This document shows, one piece after another, positions 11,252 to 22,282 of a stretch of DNA of 64,000 bases. The notes under the pieces are model-generated. The model made no database searches, was not told the origin of the DNA, and saw only the letters and a list, made by a program, of their open reading frames with translations. The stretch is from NCBI GenBank assembly GCA_034440635.1, contig JAOTON010002061.1, positions 62,001 to 126,000 on the forward strand, given 5' to 3'. The stretch comes from Lepas anatifera. Taxonomy: Eukaryota; Arthropoda; Thecostraca; Lepadidae. The position numbers were made by a program, and so were the translations under genes. Every line of letters starts with the position of its first letter. The stretch's first letter is position 1.

Positions 11252-12240
11252 TCACCTGTGCATGTCCCTTAACACGTGTGTGTGTGTGTGTGTGTTCATT
11301 GGCACTTAGCTGTACGCGACTGCAGCACGTGTGTGTGCGCCTCGGCACTCAGCTGCACGTATCCCGTGGCATGTGTGCGTACCTCAGCACTCACCTGCGC
11401 GTGTCCAGGAGCACCTGTGTGTGCCTTGGCAGCAGGTGTGCGTGTCTCGCAGCACCTGTGTGTGCCTCTGCACTAGCCTGTGCGTGTCCCGCAGCACGTG
11501 TGTGTGTGCCTCGGAACTCACCTGTGCGTTTCCCGTAACACGTGTGTGTGTGCCTCGGAACTCACCTGTGCGTTTCCCGTAACACGTGTGTGTGTGCCTC
11601 GGAACTCACCTGTGCGTGTCCCACAGCACGTGTGTGTGCCTCTGCGCTCACCTGTGCGTGTCCCGCAGCACGTGTGTGTGTGCCTCTGCACTCACCTGTG
11701 CGTGTCCCGCAGCACGTGTGTATGCCTTAACACTCACCTGTGCGTGTCCCGCAGCACGTGTGTATGCCTTAACACTCACCTGTGCGTGTCCCGCAGCACG
11801 TGTGTATGCCTTAACACTCACCTGTGCGTGTCCTGCAGCACGTGTGTGTGTGCCTCTGCACTCACCTGTGCGTGTCCCGCAGCACGTGTGTATGCCTTAA
11901 CACTCACCTGTGCGTGTCCCGCAGCACGTGTGTATGCCTTAACACTCACCTGTGCGTGTCCCGCAGCACGTGTGTATGCCTTAGCACTCACCTGTGCGTG
12001 TCCCGCAGCACGTGTGTGTGCCTCTGTACTCACCTGTGCGTTTCCCGTAACACGTGTGTGTGTGCCTCTGTACTCACCTGCGCGTGTCCCGCAGCACGTG
12101 TGTGTGCCTTGGAACTCACCTGTGCGTTTCCCGTAACACGTGTGTGTGTGCCTCTGTACTCACCTGCGCGTGTCCCGCAGCACGTGTGTGTGCCTTGGAA
12201 CTCACCTGTGCGTGTCCCGCGGCACTGTGTGTGCCTCGGC
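11252..12240 (+). repeat. E-box-rich minisatellite array
   Basis: About 20 or more tandem units of roughly 40-46 bp, built on CTCACCTGTGCGTGTCCCGC followed by AGCACGTGTGTGTGCC and a variable CTCTGCA/CTTAACA segment. Almost every unit contains CACGTG (a canonical E-box). The long ORFs that cross it on both strands (such as 11480-12136) are by-products of a repeat unit that lacks stops; they repeat CVCLNTHLCVSRST-like words and are not genes. Confidence 0.95.
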
Positions 12241-12530
12241 AGCAGGTGTGCGCTGGAGCGGGCGGCGCGGGGCCGGCCGGCACTGGTGCTACCTGTTGCC
12301 GGACTGAGCGCACCGCCAGGTACAGTGGGAACCGGCGTCGGTCGATGGCGCCGCCCGCCGCCCCGGCCCGGCCCGACCCGGCCGCTTTCGGCCCAGACCC
12401 GTATGAACGCTCGTCGGCTGCAGACGGCGGCAACACCTCCGTCATCGTTCTTCGACACTTTACACCCGCCAGGCTGGGGGAGGGTGAATATCGTTCCCCT
12501 CGCTTCCTCCTAAGAATACCATGACATTTC
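12241..12530. promoter_or_regulatory. CpG-rich block, possible promoter/first exon
   Basis: This block is far richer in GC and CpG than its surroundings (runs such as GGGCGGCGCGGGGCCGGCC). It lies directly after the minisatellite. Consensus-like splice donors occur at 12318 (CAG/GTACAG) and 12485 (G/GTGAAT). In animals such islands often mark promoters. No transcript evidence is available from sequence alone. Confidence 0.4.
12345..12524 (+). CDS. Candidate first coding exon, unknown protein
   Basis: From the ATG at 12345 the frame reads an Ala/Pro-rich N terminus (MAPPAAPARPDPAAFGPDPY), then ERSSAADGGNTSVIVLRHF and a stop at 12524. If real, the exon probably ends earlier at the donor-like G/GTGAAT near 12485, after about 46 codons. 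The composition is protein-like and it lies inside a CpG-rich block, which is the only support. I recognise no domain, and no following exon can be identified. GC-rich chance ORF is the main alternative. Confidence 0.25.
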   Translation: MAPPAAPARPDPAAFGPDPYERSSAADGGNTSVIVLRHFTPARLGEGEYRSPRFLLRIP

Positions 12531-13597
12531 AGCACGCGCCGTGGTCGATTTGACACATTCATGTCTTTGATTTTCTTCAAAATTAGTATATGGGCTTACC
12601 GGCTGTTCAGAACGCGCCTGAAACATTTTTAGGTCGCTATGTTGAGGGGCTATAGCCTTCGGAAATCTTACACTTTGCTCGCGCAGCGATTTCTTCTACA
12701 GCCATTTCTTTCCAGTTAAAATAATAATTATGGGTACAATTGTACATCACAATTTTGGAATGAGCCAAATGAAGGTGTAGGGGAGGAAAACAGTCAAAAC
12801 TGTCATCAACCAGAACTCAAACCGTCAATTCTGTCGCACCAATCATACGTTGCGTGATGGCACAACTCGACACACAAAGCTTAGAAAATCAGTCACAAAT
12901 GTAGTGATGGGTCCTGAATTTCAGGAATCCAAGTAAAGCCCCCGAAACTTGACAAATTGTGCAGATCAACTATGCAAAGGACAGCCTGTTCCATTCTCTG
13001 ATGGCCAGTTTAATTTTGTATTGTTCCCATATTTCAAAACAAACATCGGTAATGGTACCCATTATAATGGGTAATAATTATTGGATACATAGTGATTTTT
13101 GGGAATGCTGATCACAGTTTCCCCCCCACTGAAACTGTCCAAGACCAGGTAAGTCGAAAGGACATCTTGTCGAAAACTGCTTGGTGCTTTGTAGACTCCA
13201 TGGGTGTAGGAACATTGGGTAAGAGTGCCATGCTCCCCACGTTCAATATTTTGATAGTGGACCACAAAATGCTGAATGGAAAGAAATAACTTCACAATAT
13301 ATCTTGCCCCCTCCCCCTACTATGCTAAACATAACATAATTTAACTAGGGTAAATAACACCTTTCGAGGCAAAGTTGATGCACCTTTTAACATTCCTCCA
13401 TATGACAACTGAGAAACTTTCTCCTTCACCTATTTAGCAAAATAACCACCAAACCCAGACTGGACAGAAAAAAAACTAAAAGAACTACCACCACCCAACA
13501 CGACCCCCTCATCTCCCCACAGTAGTAGATATGACAATGCCCGCCTCCCTGTTATCTGCTTTACTCGGATATCAACCTGTAGCACTCAACAAGGCCT
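12531..13597. other. No recognisable feature
   Basis: Mixed sequence with short overlapping antisense ORFs at 13062-13295 and no shared repeats seen. It ends at the T6 insertion. Confidence 0.4.
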
Positions 13598-14055
13598 TTA
13601 AAGGGAATGTGGCACCTTGGTCGAATCCTGGAATTTAGTGTTATTAGGGGTACTTTAAGCAGAAAATCTTGGAAGCGTGCATGATTTCTCGGAAAAATGT
13701 ACAATAAGCTCAATATTTTTATTTTTAAAATGTTCCTCTAGGAAAATAAATAGATATCTGCCTGTGCATGATGTCATTATCTGGCAACTACTACCATATT
13801 CGATACGCTTCAAGGGCTATGATTGGCTGATATTAACCGTGACGTCAGCATATCTCGTCACACCAACAGCCATGACTACTTTGGCCTGCTACTAAGGGTA
13901 CATGAGGGGTACATTTCAGGTAGGTTTTAGCTTTTTTCTACGGGAATCTCGAGTTCCAAGACAAATGATATATTGAGTACTGGGTTTTCCGAATTGCTTT
14001 ACAACTTGGCCATCTCAGTTAAAATCACGTTATGAAGGTGCCACATTCCCTTTAA
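13598..14055 (+). mobile_element. T6 TTAA MITE, full-length copy
   Basis: TTAA at 13598-13601 and 14052-14055, with perfect inverted ends AGGGAATGTGGCACCTT. At 458 bp it is non-coding. The core has an inverted CCAAT box (GATTGGCTGAT, 13820-13830) and a perfect CRE, TGACGTCA, at 13840-13847; both are kept in the copies at 35833 and 54921. The right TTAA is shared with the T5 copy that starts at 14052. Confidence 0.9.
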
Positions 14056-14240
14056 CACGCGTAGTGGAGGGGGTCTGACGTCAACGTGCAGTGGAGGGGT
14101 GCTGAAGCGCTTCCCTCTGAGATCTAAAAAAACAAGGGGGGTAGAAAAACTCCCATTTGAGAGTATGTGGGAGCTATGGTGATCTACATTATTGGTAAGT
14201 TTCACTGACCTAGATCAATATCACTGACCTAGACCTAGAT

Positions 14241-15283
14241 CGCTGACCAGTCGATCGGTTGACGATCGGCTGATCGGCTGCTCCTGCGAGTGCTCCGCGA
14301 TTCGTGCTCCAAAAGTTGTGAATTGAGTGTTCTTCTTCTTAGAATGTATATCCAAGGTGTAGCTGATAATATTTTCTACTTGTGCATCGAAGATCTTGAT
14401 GTTATAATGGCTCTGTGACCAACATGAAGATCATACAAGTTTACAGAATTGCTGAAAATTTTTGCGATCACCGTAAAAATCCTTGCGACGATCTCGACGC
14501 CTCAGCATGTACTGTCCAGAAGACCCTGCGTTTTCAGACTCTTAAATCTCGTGACTTTCGCGGTTGGGCACTTATTTTCTAGAGACGGTAAATTAATCTC
14601 AGACTGAAAAATGGTTGTTCGAATAATCGTCATGTTTGCCTGGAAACTCGATATTATGTCTTCTACGTGGAAACTACAACTATCGTGAATGGAATGAAGG
14701 ATAAGGCTATATAACAGAGCTTTCGCTGAGCGGTCCCGTATGTGTGACTGTTCGCGTTGGCTCTGTTTGTTTCTGGTCTTTTTGTCAAAGCTGGAGTTTT
14801 AATTTCCGTCCTTGATAACGCTTAGTTCGATGGCATTCGCCTCAATGGCCATGGCTTCTGATGCGTATTTTAAGTCTTCCTGTGATATTCAGAAAATTTT
14901 ACAAGACTACTACTTCCGGACAGTGCAACGTCTGCTGCATTCTACCAGGCTTCACATCCTGCGGGCCGTCTACTTATGCACTCAGCTGTTTAGTGATTTT
15001 GGTCTATCATCAAGGTTTTAAATTCAAAATGGTTGCTGACCCTGGTCCGAAAAAGTTATCCAAGCGAACCGAAAAGCAAGGAGGAACAGCCCCCTGCGCA
15101 AGGGTGGTTACGGCAAACTTAAGAATTACGATATAAAACGATCCTGTGCACCTACAATGAATAGGTAATCGGTCAATCTAGCCAAATAATCTTATGTACA
15201 AGTGAGTTTCAGGCTAAGAATAGCCACATGTATTTTTTGGAGCGGTCTGATGAAGTAAAATAGATAAATAGATATCATGAATG
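14241..15283. other. Unclassified DNA inside the T5 copy
   Basis: This DNA does not match other T5 copies. It starts with a CGATCGG/CTGATCGG-rich segment (14240-14285). The ORFs at 14812-15136 overlap in two frames and show no known motif. It may be an older insertion whose ends I could not define. Confidence 0.35.
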
Positions 15284-16281
15284 TTAACATGCGCCCCGCT
15301 AGGAGGGGCGAAATTCGCCCCCTCCTGGTTTTCCCCGGGCAACGCAAAAAAACAAAGAAACGCAGAGCAACAAAACTTACAGTAACTTATTCCTAATCAA
15401 TTTTACGCATCTGACCAAACTTCTTGGGTTAGGTCATGTCAGGTCAAGGAGCTATCCAAGGTCAAGCGACCCGACCTCAAAACCTAAAATCACGAGTTTG
15501 AAGCGGCGCCTAAGGAGCATCTACCAAGCGATCAGTTTGAAACTTTCAAAATATGATAAGATCATTAGGGTCTACGAATTTGCTATCTCGGAGTTTTGAT
15601 ATTGTTGACCTAAGAAGGAGGTCAATTTTTTCGTCACCCCATTATAAGTCTATGGTGAAAAATTGAAAGGGCTTGTTTTCGTTAAATACCGAATAGATAA
15701 AGCTAAAAATCCTCACACCGTGTATTCTTACCACGATCTTGACCATAAATATGAGTTTTTGAACATCTGACCTCTCAAAGGTCATGTCAGGTCACAGGAG
15801 CATAGGGTGATTGTTTTTCCAATACCTTCTCACTTAATTGAGCTAAAGCTCCCATTTTGCTTGCATTGAGCTTATATTGTCACGGGGAGTCGATTGATAT
15901 GCAACATGACCATACCAGCTTACTCTGTGACCCTGACCTAGCTCGAGGTCAGGTCATTTTCACTATTTGACCTAGCAAGGTTATATTATACATCATTCGA
16001 TTTGCCGCAATGAGAGGAATCCAATGATGCATAAATATTTGCTCTAGCTCCCCTGAGGGCAGATCTAGAGAGTGAAACGTACACTGCTCTGTTGTAAGCC
16101 TACGGAACCTTCTTTGACCTATGCTGACCTCAATATTGACCTATCAGAAAAATGCTTCCTATAATTTATCTTTGTCTCGTCAAGAGCTTTCGAACACCGT
16201 ACGTAATTTTTATTTAGCTTTCCTGGAACATGAGAGACGGAGAGGGGGGCGAAATTGCCCCCCCAGCGGGGCGCGGATTAA
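15284..16281 (+). mobile_element. T2 TTAA element, full-length copy
   Basis: TTAA at 15284-15287 and 16278-16281. Ends carry GCGCCCCGCTAGGAGGGG on the left and CCCCAGCGGGGCGCG on the right. The core is dense in AGGTCA/TGACCT (15430-15475, 15600-15625, 15770-15800, 15930-15985, 16115-16145). There is no coding capacity. Closest relatives are 22820-25896 and 49455-50437. Confidence 0.9.
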
Positions 16282-16743
16282 ACGAGGTCTTAAAGATGAA
16301 ATCTGGGCCGTGTTAGGGACCCACTGGAGAATGCCGTGATTATGTGGAAATAACTGGGAATGCAGAAACAGCGGACAAGGTCTTAGAGGCAAGATTCCAA
16401 ACAGTGTTCTCTGATAACCTAGGTCAAGGTCATTCAAGGTCACGGATTTGTGACGTAACAATATGATATATTTCCCATAATGAACAATATAACTGGTACT
16501 ATAGCAGCGTTTGGGCAGGAAATGAGAGATAGACTTTAAAAATTCCTTTAAAATTGAAATGTGACCGTAAGCTTGACATTGAGTAGCCTTAACTAGGAAG
16601 TCATAGCATAACATTAATCGTGCTGAATAATGTCATATGACCGGAATACTACGGTTAATGACCTTGACCTGTGACCCTGGTCATTGCCCTTGACCTTCAT
16701 GGGCGGCGACATTGACTATAACCTGATTGTATGACGTTATTAC

Positions 16744-16898
16744 CACTGGCGGCGGAACTGCTGGGAGGGGCACCGTGGCACGGTGCCCCCTTAAATCAGA
16801 AATTTTAACACTGACCCTATGGTGTTGACTGGAAATAAATGGATCGAAAAGTCCATGGTGTCCTCCCCCCCTTAAATTTGGATGTTGCGCCATCACTG
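16744..16898. mobile_element. hAT-like MITE inside T5
   Basis: A 155-bp insert with ends CACTGGCGGCGGAAC and, on the reverse strand, CAGTGATGGCGCAAC. A perfect 8-bp duplication, GTTATTAC, lies at 16736-16743 and 16899-16906. Removing it and one repeat restores the T5 consensus around TATGACGTTA...CGTCACCAC, as seen near 18595 and 54660. Confidence 0.85.
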
Positions 16899-17163
16899 GT
16901 TATTACGTCACCCACCACTCGGCCTACAGTGCAGGCGAACTGGTGCGACGCGCGTGATTACGACGGTCTCAAAAGAAAGGTCTAGTTTTGAAAGCCCATA
17001 AGTCCAAATATTATGAACGATTTTCGAAATTATTCATCAATCAATGCACCCTTCAATTTTCTAAAGTTTATCCCAGTAGCGTTTTCTGGCGGCCAACGGT
17101 TCTCTGCACATCTCTGAAAAAATAGGTGGGTTCACTTTAGGACCCCTCCACTGAGCGTGTTAA

Positions 17164-17959
17164 ACAAATGTCCCAAACAACGCAGCAGAATTATGAAGCA
17201 TTCAAAGTTCCTATCATTGAAATGGGGCTCAAAATTAAACCGTGCAATAAAAGCCCTCTGATGAAACTCTATTCAGTGTTTGTCGGCCTAGCTTCTAGCG
17301 AACAAATACCTTTCAGATACCTTTCAACCAGTGGTAAAATCCGGCTATCATCCGGGAAAACATATTTGTTTAAATGCATTCGACAATGAAGAGCAGCACT
17401 ATTCTCCAATAAGCAGGAATTGGTGTCAGGCCTTCTGTGCCGCCAATTCCAGCCCGACGTCGCACATAGGCCCTAAATGCCTCCGTCCGTGGCCAATATT
17501 ACATTTCGTGGAAAACTTCTTCGCAATACCGCAAATTCCCCCGATTTTTGGACAAAGGAGCTCATTTGACAGATAATTGAACAGCGCATAAAACTTGCAT
17601 TCGACATATAGGTTTTATTTTACATGGGCGTAATCAGGACAGTGAAAAGAGGGGAATTGGGGGCAACTTAATCCAGCCCAAGGTGTCCCTAAAATATTTT
17701 GCAGATGTTGTCGTTGCGCCATGAATTGTGACCGAATTGTAGTTTGAAACACTGCAAACAATAAACATGTAATCCATGAACAACGATACAGCAATCATGG
17801 TGTGCCATAAATTCATAAGCGTCACCACGGACAACAAAACGGGAGGCATCATAAATGTGTATTTGAGCTTGGTTTTTCTTTCTAAGCCAGCTTTTTGGTA
17901 TAATTGTAACTCCTTTTCTGCATGGGAATGTTCTATTATAACTGGTATTCGAGTGATTA
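17164..17959. other. Unassigned; holds one copy of a 42-bp dispersed repeat
   Basis: The ORF at 17168-17389 (73 codons) has no recognisable domain. Bases 17461-17502 are the near-perfect reverse complement of 20976-21017. Nothing else is identified. Confidence 0.4.
17461..17502 (-). repeat. 42-bp dispersed repeat, copy 1
   Basis: Reverse complement of 20976-21017 with one mismatch; the shared word is ACGGACGGAGGC plus GGGCCTATGTGCG. The flanks do not match, so this is a remnant of a larger unknown repeat or coding exon duplicate. Confidence 0.7.
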
Positions 17960-18859
17960 TTAACAACCACACTGGAGAGGGTCCGACATTAACGCGCACA
18001 GGATGGGGGCTGGTAAGCCCCTGAGATATCGGAAACTTAGAGGCTTAAGAAATTCCGATTGGGGGTGGGTGGGGGCTATGGTGATCCACATCCTAACTAA
18101 TTTTCATTCACCTAGGTCTATATTGTCAAGGTCAAACGAGGTCATAAATGTCAAATTACGGCCATATTTGGGACCTGTTGGGAAATGCCCTGATAATACG
18201 TGGAAAAAGCCGGGAGTAAGCTAAAGCCGGACCACGGTCATAGAGGTTGTGTCGCAAAGAATCTTTCCTTCATTTTTGAGGTCTAGGTCATTCAAGGTCA
18301 TCGACCTATGACGTCAAAACATGGTATATTCCCTATTATGCACACTTAAAGTAGCACTATAGCAAACCTTGTGCTGGAAAGGAGGATTGACCTTTACCCA
18401 TGATCTTTAACCTTGACCTTTGACCTTGAACTTACAACTGGGTTACCTTTACTATGACGTCATAGCATAATATACGTCAGACTAGGACACGTAAAGCACC
18501 GGGGTCAATGACCTTGAAATTGCTGGTATGACTTTGAACTTTGACCTCGACCTTCACGTGAGGTGACCTTGACATATCATCCCGTCTATATGACACTGTG
18601 ACGTCACCACTTAGTCTCCAATGCAAGCAAACCGGTTCGACTGCGCGGTGGCGGCGATTTCAAAATGTAGGTCTGACTTTAGAAGCGTATAAATTAAACA
18701 ATTTTCGACAAATTTTCAAAATTATTTCACTATTCAACGCGCTGTTAAATTTTCTCAAATGCGACCGATTCCCGTGTTTTGGCTACGAGCGGTTCTCCGG
18801 TCATCCCGGACAAAAAGTAGTTGGGAGAGTATCCGAGGCCCCTCCAGTGCGCGTGTTAA
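17960..18859 (+). mobile_element. T5 TTAA element, full-length copy
   Basis: TTAA at 17960-17963 and 18856-18859. The left end has the CACTGGAGAGGGTC motif and a second, decayed GCGCACAGGATGGGGG. The right end is CCCCTCCAGTGCGCGTG. Non-coding core with AAGGTCA words at 18128-18145, 18280-18305 and 18410-18430. It matches 53975-54924 along its length. Confidence 0.85.
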
Positions 18860-19751
18860 CACGCAGAGTAGAAGAAAGGGGTAGAATATATACCTACCTT
18901 GTGTTTCCTCAACAAGGCATATCAAAATATCAGTCGTGAAGGTCAGTACGTTTCTCTCCACCCCCCCGCCCACCCTCCGCTACATATGATATCGCGGTAT
19001 CGCCAAATATGGGACGTAGGTCACCTGAGCAGCCCGAGCGTCATCTTGCGTCAGCTCGTGACAGTGGGAACGGCGAGGAAATTCGATTCCCGATTGAATT
19101 CCTAGGACACCTCGGGACTCCGATGGTTACGGCGACCGTTCATTTGGATGAAAAAGTATGACTGGTATTCACCATATGTGGTTTAACGTGTGATATGCAG
19201 CAAAACAGGATTCTTAGGTATCGTTTTTTGCTGTCCCGGCATTGCTTGAAGGTGTTATAATAAATGTCTGAATCGCGGGATCATGAGAGGCTTAATCCCG
19301 TTATTGGGGCTTTTTGAAAATAGCGGGATCCCAATCCTGATATTGACATACCTAGCAGGAACATTTCTCATGCAATAAAAGGTTCGTTGTCGGCAGTCCC
19401 TCCGGGTATTTGGATAACAGTCAACACAGCAGTCAATACACAAATTTAGGCGGTTATAGTGCTTTGAAATTGTATAAACTAATTTTAGCACTTCTCGGCA
19501 TTTCTTATAGCATCGTTCTCTGATAGTTCACTCATATTGCTCATTCTTGGCCGGTCCATGCCTCTATTCGGTAACACACGGCGTTGCGTTAGCACCGCAG
19601 CGGCCTGGTTGGAGCCACAACCTCAGTTATTATATGTCATCTGGAACGCGGGGCTGCAAGTGGACGCAAGATATTTTGACTTGCCCTTGTAGAGCACATC
19701 CTGGGAAATCGTTTGATGGTAGTCTTATGCTGGGCCGGTGCTGGCCAAGTT
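18860..19751. other. No recognisable feature
   Basis: Short overlapping ORFs only. A GCGGGATC/GGGATCCC-rich piece near 19270-19345 faintly recalls the hAT subterminal repeats at 23580 and 25560 but has no ends. Confidence 0.35.
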
Positions 19752-20598
19752 TTAACACGCGCATTGACGGGGGTCTGAGCCACCTTCGCATTGACGGGGG
19801 GCGGGTACCCGCCCCTAAGATCTCGAGAACCACGGTAGGTAGCGAAAAACGGTAAACGGCGTTGGGCTGCCCATCCAGTTCTCCATCGAAAACATTTGAA
19901 CCATTTTTTTGTCAGGTCACATTTAAGGTCACGAGAGGTCAAAACATGCCCGTCATAGGGATAACATGTAAAATTCAGTTTTTCGGGCATTACATCTGAA
20001 CAAGTAAAGATAGAGCAAAACGACTTGAACTATATGAATCCTCTTAGCAAGCCGAATCGAATGATATATAATTTGACCTTGCTAGGTCAAATCAAGGATT
20101 TGACCTGACCTGAGGTCAGGTCAGGGTCAAATTATATAAAATGCATATCATTAGAACCGCAAAGCCCAGGCGAGTCTAATGCAGCTAAAATAAATGCTCT
20201 ATCACCATCCGTTACTGAGTTATTCCGTAAAAACCATTTTTTCCCATGTATTTCCAATGGAGAGGTCATGCGTCGTACCTGACCTTAGGTCATCGATATC
20301 AAAAATACCGGAACATATTTTAGAGAACTCGGTAGGGCCATTATGTGATATGAGTTTCAATCGGATAAGTTCACCCTGCTCCGACTTATGCTATCTTAAA
20401 CTTTTTTTGAGGTCGGGTCACTTGACCTGTACTGGTGACCTGACCTGAGATGACCTAACCTTAAAATTTTCACAGAAGTTGTAAAAATGATGAGGGAAAA
20501 GGTATACCAAGTACGGCGGCGCTACGCGCCGCCGTTTTTCTACTATCTCCGAAAAACCCGAGGGGGCGGGTACCCGCCCCCGTCAATGCGCGTGTTAA
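19752..20598 (-). mobile_element. T1 TTAA element, copy 1
   Basis: TTAA at 19752-19755 and 20595-20598. The left end has the motif CGCATTGACGGGGG twice, separated by a 'tctgagccacctt' spacer; the right end has it once. Palindromic GGGCGGGTACCCGCCC blocks sit inside both ends. At 847 bp it is non-coding and packed with AGGTCA/TGACCT, including a mirror-like cluster at 20090-20135. Confidence 0.95.
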
Positions 20599-22282
20599 AT
20601 CCCTCTCTTTGTATTTGTAAATCGAACAGTTTTTTAAATATGCAGTATACTGAGAGAATGGTCTATAAAATAGTTATCAAAACTATTTTTGCATTATTTT
20701 ATACCAAAATCCATTGCAAAGGGCTCACAAAACAGTGATATTGCCATACTTTGACCTGTTCTTGCTTTCATGGTCGATTTTAAGCATAATGAAATGTACG
20801 TAGTTTTCGCTGCAGATCTCTGGTCCGCGGGTGGTGCACCCGAGTGCTTACTTCAAGCAACTCTACAAAGACTTACAGAGCACGGTTTGTGTTTTCCATG
20901 CCTGTTTCAAGTGCAGTGAAGAATTCTCTATCAGTATATGTGCTCAGGAAATGATTTAGAAAAAGTTGCATTTTCGTAATATTGGCCACGGACGGAGGCG
21001 TTTAGGGCCTATGTGCGTCGCCCCGCCAGGGTTGTTGGGTACTGTCGCTATCGAACGCCATTGCTCGCCGTATGCAACGCTACGGTGTGCTGGCCGTAAA
21101 ACAGCAGCAAAGGGACGTGACTACTAATCAGACAATTGCGGGCCACTTACTTCACATGCCACAAAGTCTAATCTGTTGAATCGTCTGTCGAGGCATAGGC
21201 GGATCCAGGATTTCAGATCCCAGAGGATGGGGCTGGTAGGCGGGGGGCGCCATCTGGACCTGCCCATCTTTTTTTTGTGGGGGGGGGGCGGAAACAGCCT
21301 ATCGTGGCGTCACCGGCACTTGCATCCTGAGGAGGGGAGTGGGAAGCAGCATTTCCGGTGGTGCCATCGATCTTTCAGGGGCCCCGTGATCATTGTAAGG
21401 GGCAGCAAAGGTTGTTGGGGTGGGGGTTCAAGTGCCCCCTTTGCCTCTAAATCTGTCTTTGAGGCATTTAGCTGAGTAAAGGCCCGGCTCTGTGGGGGCT
21501 TTTTCTTTTCTCCGCGACTGCCTGAATGCATATTTCATAGACGATGTCTATCGCGCTTAATAACATCGGTACTCAAGGTCTGCTGCAATTGCCTGGTTCG
21601 CGGGTTAGCGCGTTTTTTACTCCGCTGCAATGGTGATGGTGTTCAAATATTACCTTTATTTTCACCGCAAAAGTCGTAAATATTAAACAAAATTAACTGG
21701 TTAAAAAATGTTTAACACGAATTTACAGTGTGATACCAGAGTCGGATTTCACATACGTCAGAAGGACGATGTTTTTTTACAAATGAGCGGCAAAATGTAG
21801 CAATCGAATTTAATAAAACTGGCGCATTCTACCATTTACAGATGTGAAGTATACCTACCTGAGATTTTACAGTTAACAGTCGTTCCTCCCTGAGAGGCTG
21901 AGCTGTAAGATTATTTTGCGATGCGCTGATTGATCCATGAATTTCATGAAACAAAGCTGGCTGTAGGATTGTTCCTACAATTAACAACTGTAAAATTTAA
22001 ATTAACTGGGGGTCAAAACACTGTAACAGTGTAACGTTCCTCGGTCGACACCTTGTTGATTTGTGTTGATTTGGCTTCGGAATGAGGAATGGTGAAAGAA
22101 GATTACGTGTTTTCCGACCATGGATCAATATGGAATGGGGACTTTACGACCCTTTTAGGATATGCATAAGGGTAGCAGTGTAGATATTCGGGAGTTACGC
22201 TCACACATTTCGGAACTCATCACTGTATATAAAAATATGTGATCTCTAATCTTTAGATTATAAGCTCAAATCCCTACCTACC
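20599..22282. other. Unassigned; one half of a hAT-like MITE and a G-rich tract
   Basis: Bases 21195-21215 (ATAGGCGGATCCAGGATTTC) resemble the CAGTGGCGGATCCAG end of the MITE at 34041, followed by a G-rich tract (21235-21300), but no partner end is found. Bases 20976-21017 are copy 2 of the 42-bp repeat at 17461. No gene is supported. Confidence 0.4.
20976..21017 (+). repeat. 42-bp dispersed repeat, copy 2
   Basis: Near-identical to the reverse complement of 17461-17502. No flanking similarity is visible. Confidence 0.7.

Larger units (their letters stand above)
14052..17163 (+). mobile_element. T5 TTAA element interrupted by other insertions
   Basis: TTAA at 14052-14055 and 17160-17163. 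The T5 end motif AGTGGAGGGG occurs twice at the left, and CCCCTCCACTGAGCGTGT closes the right. T5 sequence is present at 14052-14240 and 16282-17163. Between them lie about 1 kb of unclassified DNA (14240-15283) and a full T2 element (15284-16281). A hAT MITE (16744-16898) interrupts the right part. Confidence 0.8.

Noticed and set aside
11276..12580. Long Cys/Val/Thr-rich ORFs (up to 229 codons) on both strands
   Set aside because: They follow the minisatellite unit in all frames; open frames arise because the unit lacks stops.
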